Numbered from the stretch's first letter, positions 1-12,445 are shown. The stretch: DNA of 64,000 nucleotides from Scleropages formosus (GCF_900964775.1 NC_041814.1:32059174-32123173), one strand, 5' to 3'. A program made the numbers and translations. Notes: generated from the sequence alone by a model not told the origin.

Positions 1-130
1 CTGTGCGTGCGCGCTCACCGGGGACCTGCGGCTCTGCTGCGGCTGCGGGGAGAAGGGGCCCCCGAAGCCGGGCACGGCGGGGAAGCTCTGGAAGAAGGCC
101 GGGCTCGCGGACGAGCCGGAGCAGCAGGAA

Positions 131-162
<32 letters not shown>

Positions 163-391
163 GGGCAGCCCCGGGTAGAGCGCGCTCCCGTCGGGCTCGG
201 ACCCGCAGCCGGACACCGGCGGCGGGGGCGGACTGGTCTGCACCGACCACGGGGTCCCGAACACGGGCAGCGAAGGAGGCGACGCCGGGCCGTGCGCGTG
301 CACGTGCGCGTCCGCGTTCGGGAGCGGAGGGAATCCGGCCCCGACGGGCGGCTCCATCGGAACCGCTACTTGACTCGGGCTCACGGCGGGA

Positions 392-423
<32 letters not shown>

Positions 424-696
424 CAGAGTGGCCGCGTCCTCGGGGGCCGCGGGGTCGAGCCGCACGGGGCCGCCGACGGCGAACTGCTGTTGCTGCTGCT
501 GCTGCTGCTGCTGGTGCTGCTGCTGCTGCCGCTGCCGCCGCCGCCGCCTCTCACCCTGGGGCGGGGGCTGACGCGCGCTCCCGTCCGGCGGGGGGGCGCG
601 CTGCGGGGCTCCGTCTCCGACCGGCGGGGGCTTCTGCTCGGGGGGGCTCTGCTGCCGCGCGCTCCTCACTGCCCGCCGCAGCAGCTCATCCTGCAT
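1..696 (-). CDS. cpeb2: CPEB-family RNA-binding protein, first coding exon (cpeb2), partial
   Basis: This is the N-terminal exon of a cytoplasmic polyadenylation element-binding protein, which binds U-rich elements in mRNA 3' UTRs and controls translation. The frame is open from an ATG at 696 (A at -3) to the window edge, 232 codons, beginning MQDELLRRAV. Low-complexity tracts follow: Q4-H-Q10 near 483-530, a Ser-Pro run near 400-425 and a Ser-rich run near 120-150. The end of the exon carries ALYPGLP, SPAFFQSFP, GFGGPFSPQ and QSRRSPVS. These match the CPEB2 N-terminal region as I recall it (FYPGLP, NPAFFPSF, GFGGPFS, SRRSPVS) better than CPEB3 or CPEB4, although the MQD start recalls CPEB3. 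The RRM domains and zinc finger must lie on exons left of the window. Long disordered Q/S/P tracts are typical of the family. Gene identity is probable and family membership is firm. Confidence 0.8.
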
Positions 697-1450
697 GGTC
701 CGCCGGGGGAAGGGGGGCAGCGGCGGGGACGCGCCGGGGGACGGACGCGCGCAGCTCCTGAATTTGAAGGCGGCTGATGAGGAGGAGGAGGAGGAGGATG
801 TGGAGGATGAGGAAGATGATGATGATGATGAGGAGGAGGGGGAGCAGCGCAGGGAGGCGAAGCCGAAATCACCCATCGATCGGGGGCCGCTGATCGATAC
901 CGATCGGGGTCGCGGAGAGAGAGCTAGAGCGCGCGCTCGCACAGCCGAAATGAACATTCATACACACAGCGGTACCAGTAATAACAGTGTCCGTATCTAT
1001 AGAATATACATCTACATTTACATACATTTACATAAATATACATACATGTGCATAGACATATATAAATAAATAAATACATATATACTAAAATGTGAACGGG
1101 AATGGGGGCGTCTCTCTCTGTCCCCCCCCCCGGCGCCCCGCTCCGTCCCTCCACTGGCTGCCGGGCGCGCTGCCGCAGCGGACGATTAAAGGTCCCCGGT
1201 CGAGAGCGCGCGTCACGGCCGCGTCACTGCGCAGCCGCAGTGGTTACGTCACAGCTTATTATTCATAAGCTGCAGTGCGACGTCACGCCCCTCCGCTGCG
1301 GGTCTAATGAGAGGTTTCTGCTGCTTGCGGCTTTGAGAGGACCTTCCCCCCCCCCCATCACCCTCACACCGCTGACGTGGGCGCCACGTGTCACTGTGAC
1401 GTCGTGGGAAAAGTGGCAGTGAGGACGCGATTTACCGCTTCCTGCCCGCA
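697..1450 (-). promoter_or_regulatory. cpeb2: cpeb2 5' UTR and CpG-rich promoter region
   Basis: Upstream of the cpeb2 ATG, on the minus strand, lies a GC-rich leader with a long imperfect CTC/CAT tract (plus-strand GAG/GAT, about 779-842). CpG-rich DNA follows, with several cAMP-response-like cores: TACGTCA at 1245-1251, GACGTCA at 1279-1285, TGACGTG near 1373 and TGACGTCG near 1397. An 8-bp-arm inverted repeat (CAGCTTAT, 5-nt loop, ATAAGCTG; 1252-1272) sits between the first two. No TATA box is obvious, and the start site cannot be fixed from sequence. Confidence 0.45.
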
Positions 1451-4050
1451 GCGCTTATCTCACACACACGCACACACTTATTAATATTTCCTGTAATGCA
1501 CCGCCATCCACTTTCATTCGTTCACGTAACTCCTTCCCCCCTGGGTCACTGACTTACACTGATTTACCCATTTTACCGAGCAGGGTGATTTTTACTCTAT
1601 TCTCTCGGTTCATATCAGTGCCTTGATCAACGCCACGGTACCGCAGTGCAGCAGGAAGTGGGATTCGAACCGATTAGCCAGGGATTTGTTTCCCATATGG
1701 CCAAAGCGTGCTGGTCGGGGGTCCGTCGGGGAGGGAGGAAAGAGGTAGGGGGGGGCCTCTGTCTGTGCGTGAGTGTGTGTGTGTGTGTGTGTAAACACTT
1801 CCTCGAGAGTGACATCATTCATATTGTCTGTGGGATCAGTAAACATCAGTTGATCCGTTTTCAGTAACCGCTGGTCCTGGTCTGGGTCGCCGGGGTCCGG
1901 AGCCTATCCCAGAATCCCAGAATCACACACACATACAATGAATGTGGTGCCACCAGTCCCCACGAGCTGTGTGTTCAGTGCTGGCGATGAAGGTTCAGCT
2001 TTCACACACCTTGTTGTGTTTCTTGGCAGGAGACACATCCTTGGTGACGGCCTGTATGTATTTATTTACTCTCTTTTTACTTTATTTATTAAGCCACGTT
2101 GCCTGCGTTCATCGCGCTCTATGATTTTTAGTCCCGACCTGGGACCTGTCTGCGTCAGCAGCTCCTTGGTTCAACACTGACTCATCACACTGCAGCTGCA
2201 GCAGGTCGTGTGAGATGCGTGTGGTGCGTGAGCGCTCTCCCAGGAGCCGTCCCTTCCCTGCCCCCACCGCCCCAACGCTGCATCTATTTGCTGTCGTTCC
2301 ATAGGCTCCGCCCATGGAGCGCTCACGATACACACCTGCACGCACACACCGTGCTGACCTTCGACCTGCTCCTCGATGCCATCAGTCCTCAGTCTGCGTC
2401 TTCCCCCCGTCGCTCTCCTGCTGTACTCCGTGCTGAACCTGTGCTGGGCAGTGTGTCGCGTTCTTCTGCACGCGTGACCTCCGTGGGTTCGCACGACACC
2501 GACACGGAGTTCTCCGCCTCCCGTCTCCCCGCCCCGGTGCACGCGTGTGTTCTGCTCCGTCCTCTGGCCCCGCCCCCGACACCCCCCAGATTGCCCGGAC
2601 ACTTTGACATGTAAACGTTTCGAAGCTCAGACACCAGACAGTGGAACTGGGCCCAGAAACGTGGGAGTCCAAGAACGGCGCCGCTCCGTGTGCTGCCCCC
2701 CCCCGACCCCACTCCCACGCGACACATCGCTCCTCCGGGCTCCCGCAGACTGGTGCATTCTGGGAGCAGTGTAGGCAGCGGCGCTGCTTCGCCCTGTTAG
2801 TGCTTTGGAGGAATGATGAGGAACGATGACGTGCGCCCAGCGGGGGTCTTGAAAAGTCGGCAGAAGTGCATTGTGGGTAATAAGACTTGCGCTCCGGCAG
2901 CCCCAGCTGCACTGCGAGCTCTTCACAAGGCGGGCTGCTAAGCACAGGTAATTAGAGAAGTAAATAAATAAGTAAATGTGCTCTGCGCTGGGGGGTGGGG
3001 CAGGAATCCAGCTGGCGGGGGCCTCCTCCCCCCCGCACCCTCAGGGCGACAGAGCCAGACACACCAATTTCCTGTCGCATCATTATTTACATCGATTTAT
3101 GTATCTCACACTGTCCTCGAAAGAGTTGAACTCCTTACACTGAGTTATATTTCTACTCTGTACGTGTATGTTATACAGCAGGGTAACATTTACTGTGTCC
3201 TTCGAACCTGTGACCTTCAGACTACACGGCTGTTTTGGAATATACAGAATACCACGGTACACAGTAATATGGGGCTATTGAACGAGTTTGGCTGAATCAC
3301 TGCCGGGGCAGCAGGCAGCAAACTGCTCAGAGCACCTGAAGCTCTTGGGTTCGAATCCCGCCCCCTTCTGCAGTGCCCTCGATTGAGGAACTGACACTGA
3401 TGTGGTAGACGAGGGTAAGCAGCTCAGTGCAGAAACGTCGCACTGCAAGTTGTTTCTGATAAAAGAATAAACAGTAATAATGAGATTACAGTTAATACCC
3501 CAGATGCGCAGACTGTACTTCCTCACACACACTTTGACTGACGAGCGCAGTCCTGTAACTGTACCACCCCTCCCCCGCTCCTGAAGCCCCCCGAAGCAGG
3601 ACCACCTGCTCAGTCCACCCACCCCCGCTGTACCACATTTCCTTAATGAGATTTTCCATGCTGGTCCACCTTCAGTACACACACACACACACACACCGGT
3701 CCACGTGGCCCAGATGGAGGTGTCCCAGTGCGGGGGAGCAGGCAGGTGTCGTGGCCCCGCCTGGTGCTGAGCAATCATTGGCCGTAATTAGCTGGAGGGG
3801 GGGCAGGGCAGATAATGGAGCCAGCTGCCCGTCACCATGGCGATCAAATGGAGGGGGGGTGTGGGATGGGGGGGCTTCCCTCCACGCACCTCCCAGCTGC
3901 TGGACAGGAAGACGTTCCACAGGCCGGGTTTCCCTCGCTCCCCCACAAAAGAAACCTGATTTCACAGTAGCAGCCAATGTATTTCCACAATCTGTCTTCA
4001 TCATGTTTATCATGTTCATCTGCACTGTACCCCTATGCTTTCAATAAATG

Positions 4051-4111
<61 letters not shown>

Positions 4112-6300
4112 AGACTCCTACAATACACCGGCATCCCACCCTGTGCCTCCTGGATAGGCTCTGGACCACCAGCACCCTGACCTCACAGGTGGTTCTTAAC
4201 AATATGGTTCAATACAATAGAGTGATGATACCACAGCAGGGGGTGTGATGGTTAGAGCTTCTGCCTGATCACAGAAGGAGCAGGTTCCAATCCCATCTCA
4301 TAGTTCAAGGCCCTGTGCTTGAACTGATAGAGTAAAAATGACCCTGCTGAAGGTATGGATGTGTAAGTCAGTGGCCAGAAGTGTACAAACCTCACACTGT
4401 CAGTGAGAAGAATGAAGGAAAAGAATACGGATGTACATGAGGTCGGCAGCTGGTCGAACCCCAAACCGACTCCTGTGGCGGTACGCGGTGTGGCATCTGG
4501 AGCCGCGACCCCAAGACCTGCCGCGAGGGGGTCGCCAGCCTGTGTCACAGATGGGCTTTGCGCCGAAACACCGAGAGGACGTGCAGCCGCGTTAATAAAA
4601 GATGAAGTTACACCGTGTCGCCCAGGCGACCGGTGACTGTGCTTGTAACGCAGCTACTGTTTCCATGGCGACGGGCGATGCACACACTCTTTTGTGTGTG
4701 TGATTGCAATGTGCGGGCTTGGGCAGTGGGGCTGGGGGTCATGCCCTTCCTTGACTGTCTTGTATTCTGTTGGGGGGGGTGACAGCGTGACTGGGGGTCA
4801 TCTGGACGCAAGGCGTTTGGGTCCTTAACACTCTGTCAAGGGATGGTAGGGTGTGTTTGTCATGGGGGTGTGGAGAGTGTGTGTGTGTTTGTGTGTGTCT
4901 TGCACTTCCTCACCACTCATGTGATATCTCACCTCGGCGCTCAGACAAAGGGAAGGGGGCGGAGACCGGGGGCCGTCAATCATCCGGACACCAAGGTCAC
5001 GGCCAGCAGGGAAAAGCTGTTTCAACAAGGAGATGTGATGTGTTGTGACCCCCCTCCCTCCCTCCCCCAGCACCCCAGTGCAGCCCCTCCTCAGCACTTC
5101 ACCCCCCGTTTAGGAAAGTAATTATTGTCCAAGTGTCAGACCATGTAGGCCATTCAGCTGTTTAATTTCTCCCCACATGATGAATATTTAATGGGCAGGG
5201 GCCTGTGAGGACTCGGCATGAAATATAATACAGGCTGTGGTGCTGGGGGGAGGGGGGGCAGAACCTCTGTGCCTGAGGATGACGAGGAACGGGGAAGGTC
5301 AAAACAGACAACAGAGAAAAAACGAGTTAAACAGATTTTCGGCTGTTCGGGACAGGAAATAAAACTCCCATAAAACCAGGAGCAGAACACTATTAATATG
5401 CCTTTTTACACTCACTTATAACGTTGCCAGTTTATTTATTTCTTTTAAAGTACATTTATGTGTTTTCTGCACCAACGCTCACAGGTCCAACACACCGGTG
5501 TTTACCCTCCACACCAACAGGTGGCAGTAAAGAGCAGGGAGGCGGAATAGGAGTGGGGGCCACTCAATTCAACTCACTTCCACAGTGTTCGCAGCTCACG
5601 TCCGGTGTTCCTCAGTGTCTGCGATCCATCTGACCAGCAGCCTGAACAAAGCCGGCAGTAACTGGTTGAGGGTTCCTAGTGCGTCGCCATGAGGTTCTCC
5701 ACCAAGCGCACGCATTCGGTGTCTGCGCACTCCCCAGCTGAGCCCCTTCCCTGACCTCCCCCGGTTACCCTTGACCTGTGCGGTTTTCTGTCAAGGACCA
5801 CGTCTCCAGACGCCCCGTGGTCCAGGAGCGGGACGCGTTCCGGGATCGAACCGGACGGGGCTGCATCAATGAATACGTCAGTAAACAAGCTGGGAGCCGC
5901 GCAGCTCGTTGCGTTTGCAGAGGTGAACAAGGCATGTTGGCAGTACAGTGTGTAATAAATCCTGTGCGGCTTTGAGGGGAGGGCAACACGCAACAGCCTC
6001 GCCCTCCTGTGTCCTTTGTGCAGCAGCTCCAAACAGCTGAGGGGTGCGGTCAAGCCCAAGAGCCCAGAGCTCAGTGATCTGGCGTCTGGTTCGAGATCCA
6101 GCACCGCTGGTGGCTGCAGCTCTTCGGGACTCCGATGTGGAGAAACAAGGGTCCAGTGAGGTGGCCTGCTGTTGTACCTGTGAGGAACACGTCAGACTTG
6201 CCATTCACACATGTACAGTGTATGTAACACCATGTAACAAACTACAGTGTAACACGTGATAGTGTGTAATATGTAACACTGTAAGATGTAATATGTGTAA
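1451..6300. other. Gene-poor intergenic stretch with SINE fragments and microsatellites
   Basis: I find no coding exon I can support here. It contains a decayed tRNA-SINE in minus orientation (about 1570-1700), a (GT)n at about 1770-1790, another tRNA-SINE-like stretch in plus orientation (about 3305-3475), short (CA)n at 3676-3697, and a perfect (GT)n at 4053-4109. A further plus-oriented SINE with a B-box-like GGTTCCAATCCC lies at about 4236-4400. A short repeat of the GGTGGCAGTAAAG type sits at 5516-5605. The open frames in this interval lack family motifs, splice structure or plausible starts. Confidence 0.6.
4053..4109. repeat. (GT)n microsatellite
   Basis: A perfect GT dinucleotide tract of 57 bases. 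Frames through it give only Val-Cys repeats and are not coding. Confidence 0.95.
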
Positions 6301-6304
6301 CATT

Positions 6305-7170
6305 CAATTTCAGTTCAATTCAATTTATTTTTATGCAGCTCTTCTCACACAGTGACACAGCGCTGAACAAAGGGATAAACTAATATACGTAGCTGGCTGT
6401 ATACTGAATTACAACATTATTGATGCAGTTGTTAAAGCTATAAGTTTACCTACTGGCTATAGAGGAAAGGAACAAAAAAATCCCAGCTGAAAGTCAAGGG
6501 AGAGGAGGGGGGGGGGGAAATTTCTGGGGGGTCTAAGTACCAGTGGGGCATGCTGCCCCCCAGGCATTCTAAATTAATAGACTTAAGTCAATTTACAACT
6601 AATAACATTGTAGGTGAGTGTTAACTTGACGTCCCACTTCACATAGGTATGTCTGGTTTATCATGGAAGGCGGTTATCAGCTTCAGTCCACATGAGGTGC
6701 TGGTATCATGTCCAGCTTCTTTAGGTCATATTATAGGGAAACAATGCAAGAGAGAAATTGTTAGTAAATGATGACTTAAAGAAATTAGAGAGGTTAATAC
6801 AGAAAGGGAAAAAGCACAACCAACAAGAATTACAGTGCTTAGTGATGTGCCAGAGTGAACATGTAAGTCTTAAGCCTGGATTTAAAGGCTGAGACTGACG
6901 GGACATTTCTGACAGTAACTGGTAGACTATTCCTACAGTTGAGGTGCTCTATAGCTAAAGGCACTCCCTCCTACTGAGGTCTTATTGATCACAGGTACTT
7001 TAAGGTAACCTGCATTCGATGAACAAAGACACCGTCTTGCAATATAAGAACCAATAATCTCACAAAGGTAAGACGGACCAATGTCATGTACTGATTTACA
7101 GGTCAGAAGTAGGATTTTAAAATCCTCTCGAAGTGTAACCAGGAGCCAATACAGCGATTTATCGGTTTTA
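6305..7170. repeat. Teleost interspersed repeat, about 0.85 kb, class not resolved
   Basis: The segment starts with AATTCAATTTATTTTTATGC followed by a CGCTGAACAAA block. It ends with the AGGATTTTAAAATCCTCT and AACCAGGAGCCAAT motifs that I recognise from abundant fish interspersed repeats. A second, shorter relative is at about 22700-22920 in a spata18 intron and shares AGCGCTGAACAAA, an A-rich stretch with CTCCCAAC or an equivalent, and AGTACCAGTGG. No open reading frame is kept. I cannot assign it to LINE, SINE or DNA-transposon ancestry without a repeat library. Confidence 0.6.
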
Positions 7171-7241
7171 CCGTGGTGCCCACAGTGCAGCAGCAGGGAT
7201 CTCTGCGCAAGACACGTCCTTGTTTTTTATGAGTCTCAGGG

Positions 7242-7680
7242 GGTGTAGTTGTTACAGCTGTTGCCTTGTATTTAAAGGATCCAGGTTCCAATCCCACCTC
7301 CTGCTGTAGCACCCTCCATTCAGGTACTTACACTGAATTGATACAGTAAAAATTACCCAGCTACACACAGTAAATGGATTTATGTAGTTTAATGTATGAA
7401 CCAAATGCTATAAATGACCTTGGAGAAAAGCCAACCAACTTCAATAACTGCTTGTCCCAAGTGGGGGTCACACTGAGCAGGAGCCTAACCCCAAGACACT
7501 GAGTGCACAGCACACCAGTCCATCATAGGGATGCCACTAGGTACACAGGCACAAGTACTGGAGAAATTGCAGGGCAAGCAACTTGCTCAAGAGCACCACA
7601 GCCAGGGCTCAAACCAACAACCTCCAGAACCAAAGGCAGCCACTCCAACCACAATGCCGCCAGTCATCCTCCTTGGAGAA
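7242..7680 (+). mobile_element. tRNA-derived SINE copy and adjacent decayed SINE-like segment
   Basis: At 7242-7430 there is a head with a B-box-like GGTTCCAATCCCA, the phrase CACCTCCTGCTGTAGCACCC and a body reading toward TACCCAGCTACACACAGTAAA. This is the same layout as the copies at 4236, 14205 and 40318. The neighbouring 7440-7680 segment reads as a diverged SINE-like unit in the opposite sense, with CTTGCTCAAGAGCACCACAG and GGCTCAAACCAACAACC. Both are decayed. Confidence 0.6.
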
Positions 7681-7689
7681 AAGGTGTCA

Positions 7690-8638
7690 CATAAATAAGA
7701 GGTAATAACAAGAACGGATCGTAAACATTTCTAGAGCAAACAGACATAATAATAAATACGTCAGTCTCTGTCTGTCCATAATTGCTCTGCTGACCTGATA
7801 CCACCAAACGTCACAGAAATGTACATGTATACACAGGTCATTCATACAACACCATATTCAAACACACTCACGCGTGCAACCTCTATGAAAGTACCTTCCA
7901 GAGCCTCGGCTGTGTGTGTTACTGTGCAGGTGTGCGCTACAGCTGCGGTGTTTGCCCTCTGTTTACTGTGTTTACCCTCCAATTATTATTGTTCTCGTCT
8001 CCATTGATCTGTTTGCGTTGTGCCATCTGCTGGTCCGAGGGAGTGTGTCCTCGTTGGCCCCACCAGACCTTCATTGTGCACAGGTGCGACCCTTTCCCAC
8101 AGTGATGCGCATACATGTGGGAAAGGGCAGGCAATGTCCACCCTCCCCCCCATCAACTAAGGGTCCAAGTAAGAGGGGCCAGCTGGTCCAATGAGGACCA
8201 CCAAGCAGAACTGGGATACATAGATAGATCCAAATGTACACACACTCGTTCCAGCCTTTGAAAGTGATGTACCACAGTGGTCTTACTCACAGGTATGGAG
8301 AGGAACACAGTACATCTGTGTTTTACCACGTTTCATGTACTGAAGCCACACTCATGCAGTTCACCTCCACACATAGGAGAGCCTTTGCTCGTGTGAAGAC
8401 CACAGTAAAGGAGCTGTGCATCACCCATAGGAGACATGCATAAAAGATAAGGGGCGGAGCCTCCCTCAATGCGTCTGAGGCTATTTACACGTGTAGCCGA
8501 GGTTCAGGCCATCTGGTCTTGGGAACGTGGTGAAACAGCTACTCTTACCATGGGAAATGCAGCAGGAAAGTGACTGTCAGCATGCAATGAGTGATGCTGT
8601 GACACATGGCGCTTTGTGAGGACACGGGGGTTTTCCAC

Positions 8639-8678
<40 letters not shown>

Positions 8679-8914
8679 ACTCAGGTGTGCCTGTGCTCAT
8701 TTGCTTTCTGAATAATTACATTTGCATATAAATGACACCCAATAATCATAAAGTCGCTGCTGGAAATGGAAACATCCAATAAAAATGGAGACGATCCAGA
8801 GGAAGCTCTTTGTTACCACCTGCGCATGGTAGTCGAGGTAACCGGGACACTGATGTCCACACACACACACACACACACACACCGGGGTTAAGAAAGAGAG
8901 ACAGAGAGAGACAA
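7690..8914. other. Intergenic stretch without recognisable gene
   Basis: Mostly unique-looking, moderately AT-rich sequence. It holds two CA microsatellites (about 8640-8673 and 8860-8882). The open frames show no domain, signal peptide or splice context. I see nothing functional that I can support. Confidence 0.5.
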
Positions 8915-11900
8915 TCGCTGAGGTTCTGGGAGGCGGTACAACTAAATATTCATATCTTGAAGGAGAAGGAGTATAGGGATCTTTTTTATGACCATTTTAA
9001 GGTGTGACAGGAGTTTAAACCCTTTTGCAGCTCTGTTTCGGATTAGTGGGAAGCCACCAAAACGAAGGTGCGGACTATTACCAAGCAGTATTGTGTCCGT
9101 AGGAAAGCTTGATCTCGCAGAGCTATTCGGAGAGTGGAGAAAAAGTTGGGAAAGCTTTATGGCCATTTAATAATGTCAAAGAAGCGGAGCTAAAGGTTCG
9201 GTTGAGGCGACTACATGACCAGTAAGCTAGTGCTCTCCTTGCAGGAGCCGAATAAGGAAATTGGCATAAGATGAAAAATGTTCCTCCTTTTTCTTTAATA
9301 AAGTGAGAGAATTCCATCAAGACATGGGTTTAACTTCTTTGCAAACTAGGCAAGGAGAGCTGGTTAAGGATACAGCCCAGATGCTTGAGGTCGCTACAGA
9401 GTTTTATAAAAGTCTTTTTGAGGCACGAGAAACTGACCTTGTCACAGGGGACCTTTTTTTACAGCATTTGCAGGCGACCCTCCCGGCTGATTCCCGGGCT
9501 TGCCTAGAGGCACCCGTCACTCTAGGGGAACCGTCTGAGGTGCTTTCAGGAATGAACCGGAGGAAAGTCCCAGGTTTGGAAGGACTGCTGGTAGAATTTT
9601 ATCCCACATTCTGGGACATCCTGGGCCCTGTCTTCCTTGAGGTTGTGGAAGAAGTGCTGACCCGAGGTGAGCTAACTGAGAGCATGAGGTCGAGGGTTTT
9701 GTCGCTGTTGCACAAGAAAGGTGATAAAGCTGATCTGGGCAACTGGAGGCCCCTGACCATGCTCTGTGTCGACGCGAAGTTAATAGCTAAAATCCTTACC
9801 GAGCATCTGAGGAAGGTTATGGTGCTCCTGGTCCACAAAGGCCAGACGTGCAGGGTTCCAGGGCGGTCAGCGGCTTGGAATTTACATCTTATCAGAGACG
9901 CGATCGCCTGGGCGGAGGACCGAAGGGTCTCCCTAGCGCTGGTCAGCCTGGACCAGGAGAAGGTGTTCGATCGGGTCGACCACAACTTCACGTTTAACGT
10001 TTGGGGCAGACTGGGATTTGGCCCCATTTTCCTGGGGTGGGTTCGAACGCTCTACAACGGGGTTGGAAGCCAAGTTTCTATCAACGGCTCTCTCAGGGAG
10101 CGGGTGCCCCAGCTGAGTGGGATAAGACGGGGTGTCCGCTGTTTCCCCTTCTCTACGTTTTCTACGTGGAGCCGCTGGTGGCAGCAATTCGGGCCCACCC
10201 GGAAATAGACGGGTTGCTCATTCCGGGAGGCGGCGGTAAGACCGTTAAGTTGGCTCAGTACGTGAACGATACCGCCTTGTTCGCGTGCTCCGACCGCTCA
10301 CTCATCCAAGCGCTGCACCTGACTCAGATGTTCGGGAAGGCCTCGGGTTTGGCTCTCAACCTCGAGAAGACGAGGTAAAGTATTTTGGATTCTGGGGAGC
10401 GAGAAAAGATACCTTTGGTGGTCTCTCGCTCTGTAGGGGTCCCCTCAGAGTGCTGGGTGTGAGTTTTCTTTCGGGAAGAGCTGCCCGGGTCAACTGGGAG
10501 GAGCGCCTTGCAATACCTAGGCGGAATATAGGGCTGTGGAAAGCGAGGTCCCTGTCCTTCCTGGGTAAGGTGCTGATTTTGAAAGTCGATGTCCTCCCAA
10601 CCTTACTTTATTTAGCTCACGTCTACCCCATGCCTCGCAACTTACGGAAAGGGTTTGTAAAAGACGTGTTTGGCCTGGTATGGGGTGGGAAACATGAGTT
10701 TGTGAGGCGGGAAGTGATGTACCTAGGGAAGGGCAGAGGCGGAAGGGGGAGGTCCCTGACTTCCCTTTAAAATTTGATTGCCTTTTTTTGCGCAGCACTG
10801 CTTCCGTCTGGCAGCTCCCCTGGAACACCCACACCGCCATTTCGTTCGCCTCTGACTGTCTTTCCCTTTGCGGCATTTGGTGAATCCGTGGTCCAGTGTT
10901 GGACCCAAGGCCGAGTCTCTGCCAGACCACTACAAGCAGATGGTGAAATCGAGTAAGATCATTCCGGCAGACACTGATGCAAGAAGCCTCCTCAAGCGTA
11001 AAGTGTTATATAATGCTTTGCTGGAGAGGAGGGGAACACGAGTGATGTTGGGCCTTGGGGAAGACATTTGGGCCCGAATTCAGCCAAAGGGACTCGAGAG
11101 TAGGCTACAGGATCTCAACTGGCAGTGCCTCCATGAAAGATTGCCCGTAATGGAGAAACTTTACAGGCTTTGGTTGATCGGATGTCCCGACTGCCGCGAC
11201 CCCAGTGTTCAGGTGCGGAAACGACTAAACGTGTTTTCTGGGATTGCGGTTATGCCGGGACAGTCTGGTCACTGGTCGAGCCCTTGTGCGGGGCGTTAGA
11301 CGGCAAGATGGCGTTGACTTTTGATGACATTACAAAGGTACTGTCCCCCAAGGTAAGCAAAGCAACCTTTGGTAGGATATGGTTGATTGTGACTTTGACA
11401 AAGAGAGAATTGTGGAACGCACGCATTAACCTTCTCCGAAAGGGGTTGAAAATGGGAGCCTATGGTGTCTTTTTGAAAATCCGAGCTGAACTGAAGTTCA
11501 GGATAAAGCGGGATGTGATCGCCTGGGGCTACCACGAGGCAAAGGACAGATGGAAAGGCCTCGTGGAAGAATGCTCTTGAAGTTCTGAAGATGGACGTCT
11601 GCTTTATGGAATTGCATCTCTTCAAAATATGTTGTACTTTTTGTATCTTACCCCCTTGTATATTTATATTTCTTTCTTATATTTATTCTTTTAATACGTG
11701 TCGATTTTGTGTGTATAGTATTTCGTTCACAGAATTTTAGTAGCCTTAGTTTTTATTTGGTTACATTGTGCACTTTTAACTGGTTTTTGATATTGATGAT
11801 TATAACTTATTATATGTGTATGTGTGTTTTGTGTTTATTAGTTTGATCTCAGGTTTTGGGGGGGTTGGTGGTGTTTTATACTGTAATCTAGAAGAAGTAT

Positions 11901-12445
11901 TTCATATGTTTTGGAGATGCATGTATGTGATATGATGTTTCAGGTCAGGCTGCTTTTGGGGGATGGTCCTTTCATGGGTGTGTTGGTGTGGAAGATGTGG
12001 GCCAGTCATATATTTTGAAGCCAAGAAAGGGGATTGTTCTCTTTTTTATGAGTTTTGAATGTGTGTTATTGGAGAGAGACTTTGTTACTGTATTGTGACA
12101 ATGTATTTCATGTAATGATCTCTTAGTAAAGGGGGGCACAGCGGCGCAGCAGCACAGCGGGTTGGACTGGATCCTGCTCTCTGGTGGGTCTGGGGTTCGA
12201 GTCCCGCTTGGGGTTCCTTGCGATGGACTGGCGTCCCGTCCTGGGTGTGTCCTCCTTGCGCCCTGTGTTGCCAGGTTAGGCTCTGGCTCCCCGCAACCCC
12301 GTATGGGACAAGCGGTTCTGATGATGATCTCTTAGTAAGTTTTGTTGTTAATTTGTTTAGTTGTAAACTTCTCGACAACTGTTTTTAACTCTGTGTGATA
12401 TTAATAACTTTATTTTAATAAAGTTGAAGTTAAAAACAAAAACAA
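8915..12445 (+). mobile_element. 5'-truncated, inactive Tx1-clade (L1 superfamily) LINE
   Basis: Plus-strand frames spell the endonuclease-to-RT linker (LNIHILKEKEYRDLF at about 8941-8985) and a reverse transcriptase core from about 9303: LGNWRPLTMLCVDAKLIAK, VPGRSAAWNLHLIRDAI and SLDQEKVFDRVDH. A block equivalent to the catalytic YADD box reads AQYVNDTALFA. The C-terminal region ends near 11578 with a WNARINLLRKG-type segment. The SLDQEKAFDRVDH and GRS signatures are typical of Tx1-like elements. The coding region is spread over several frames, with frameshifts and stops, and the YADD box is altered, so it is dead. The endonuclease domain is missing. An AT-rich 3' tail runs to the TTTTAATAAAGTTGAAG region near 12415-12445. 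A SINE is inserted at 12130-12323. Confidence 0.85.
12130..12323 (+). mobile_element. tRNA-derived SINE (family A, copy 1) nested in the LINE
   Basis: A unit of about 190 bp with B-box-like GGGGTTCGAGTCCCGC and body motifs GACTGGCGTCCCGTCC, CCCTGTGTTGCC and GTATGGGACAAGCGGTTCTG. It is flanked by a perfect 15-bp target-site duplication, ATGATCTCTTAGTAA, at 12115-12129 and 12324-12338. The duplication proves insertion into the 3' tail of the LINE, so the SINE is younger than the LINE copy. Other family members are at 12684, 27781 (-), 28600 (-) and 48811 (-). Confidence 0.9.

Noticed and set aside
1-696. Assignment to cpeb3 or cpeb4
   Set aside because: The MQDELL start resembles CPEB3, but the YPGLP, PAFFxSF, GFGGPFS and SRRSPVS sequence fits CPEB2 better. 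The chromosome-4 neighbourhood agrees.
3-777. Long plus-strand open frames opposite the cpeb2 exon
   Set aside because: They are GC-rich shadows of the minus-strand CPEB exon, consisting of Arg/Ala/Leu repeats without motifs. The minus frame has the family match.
12185-12205. tRNA genes, suggested by B-box motifs GGTTCGANTCC here and in other SINE copies
   Set aside because: No cloverleaf, and the A-box is degenerate. The bodies match dispersed SINE families with target duplications.
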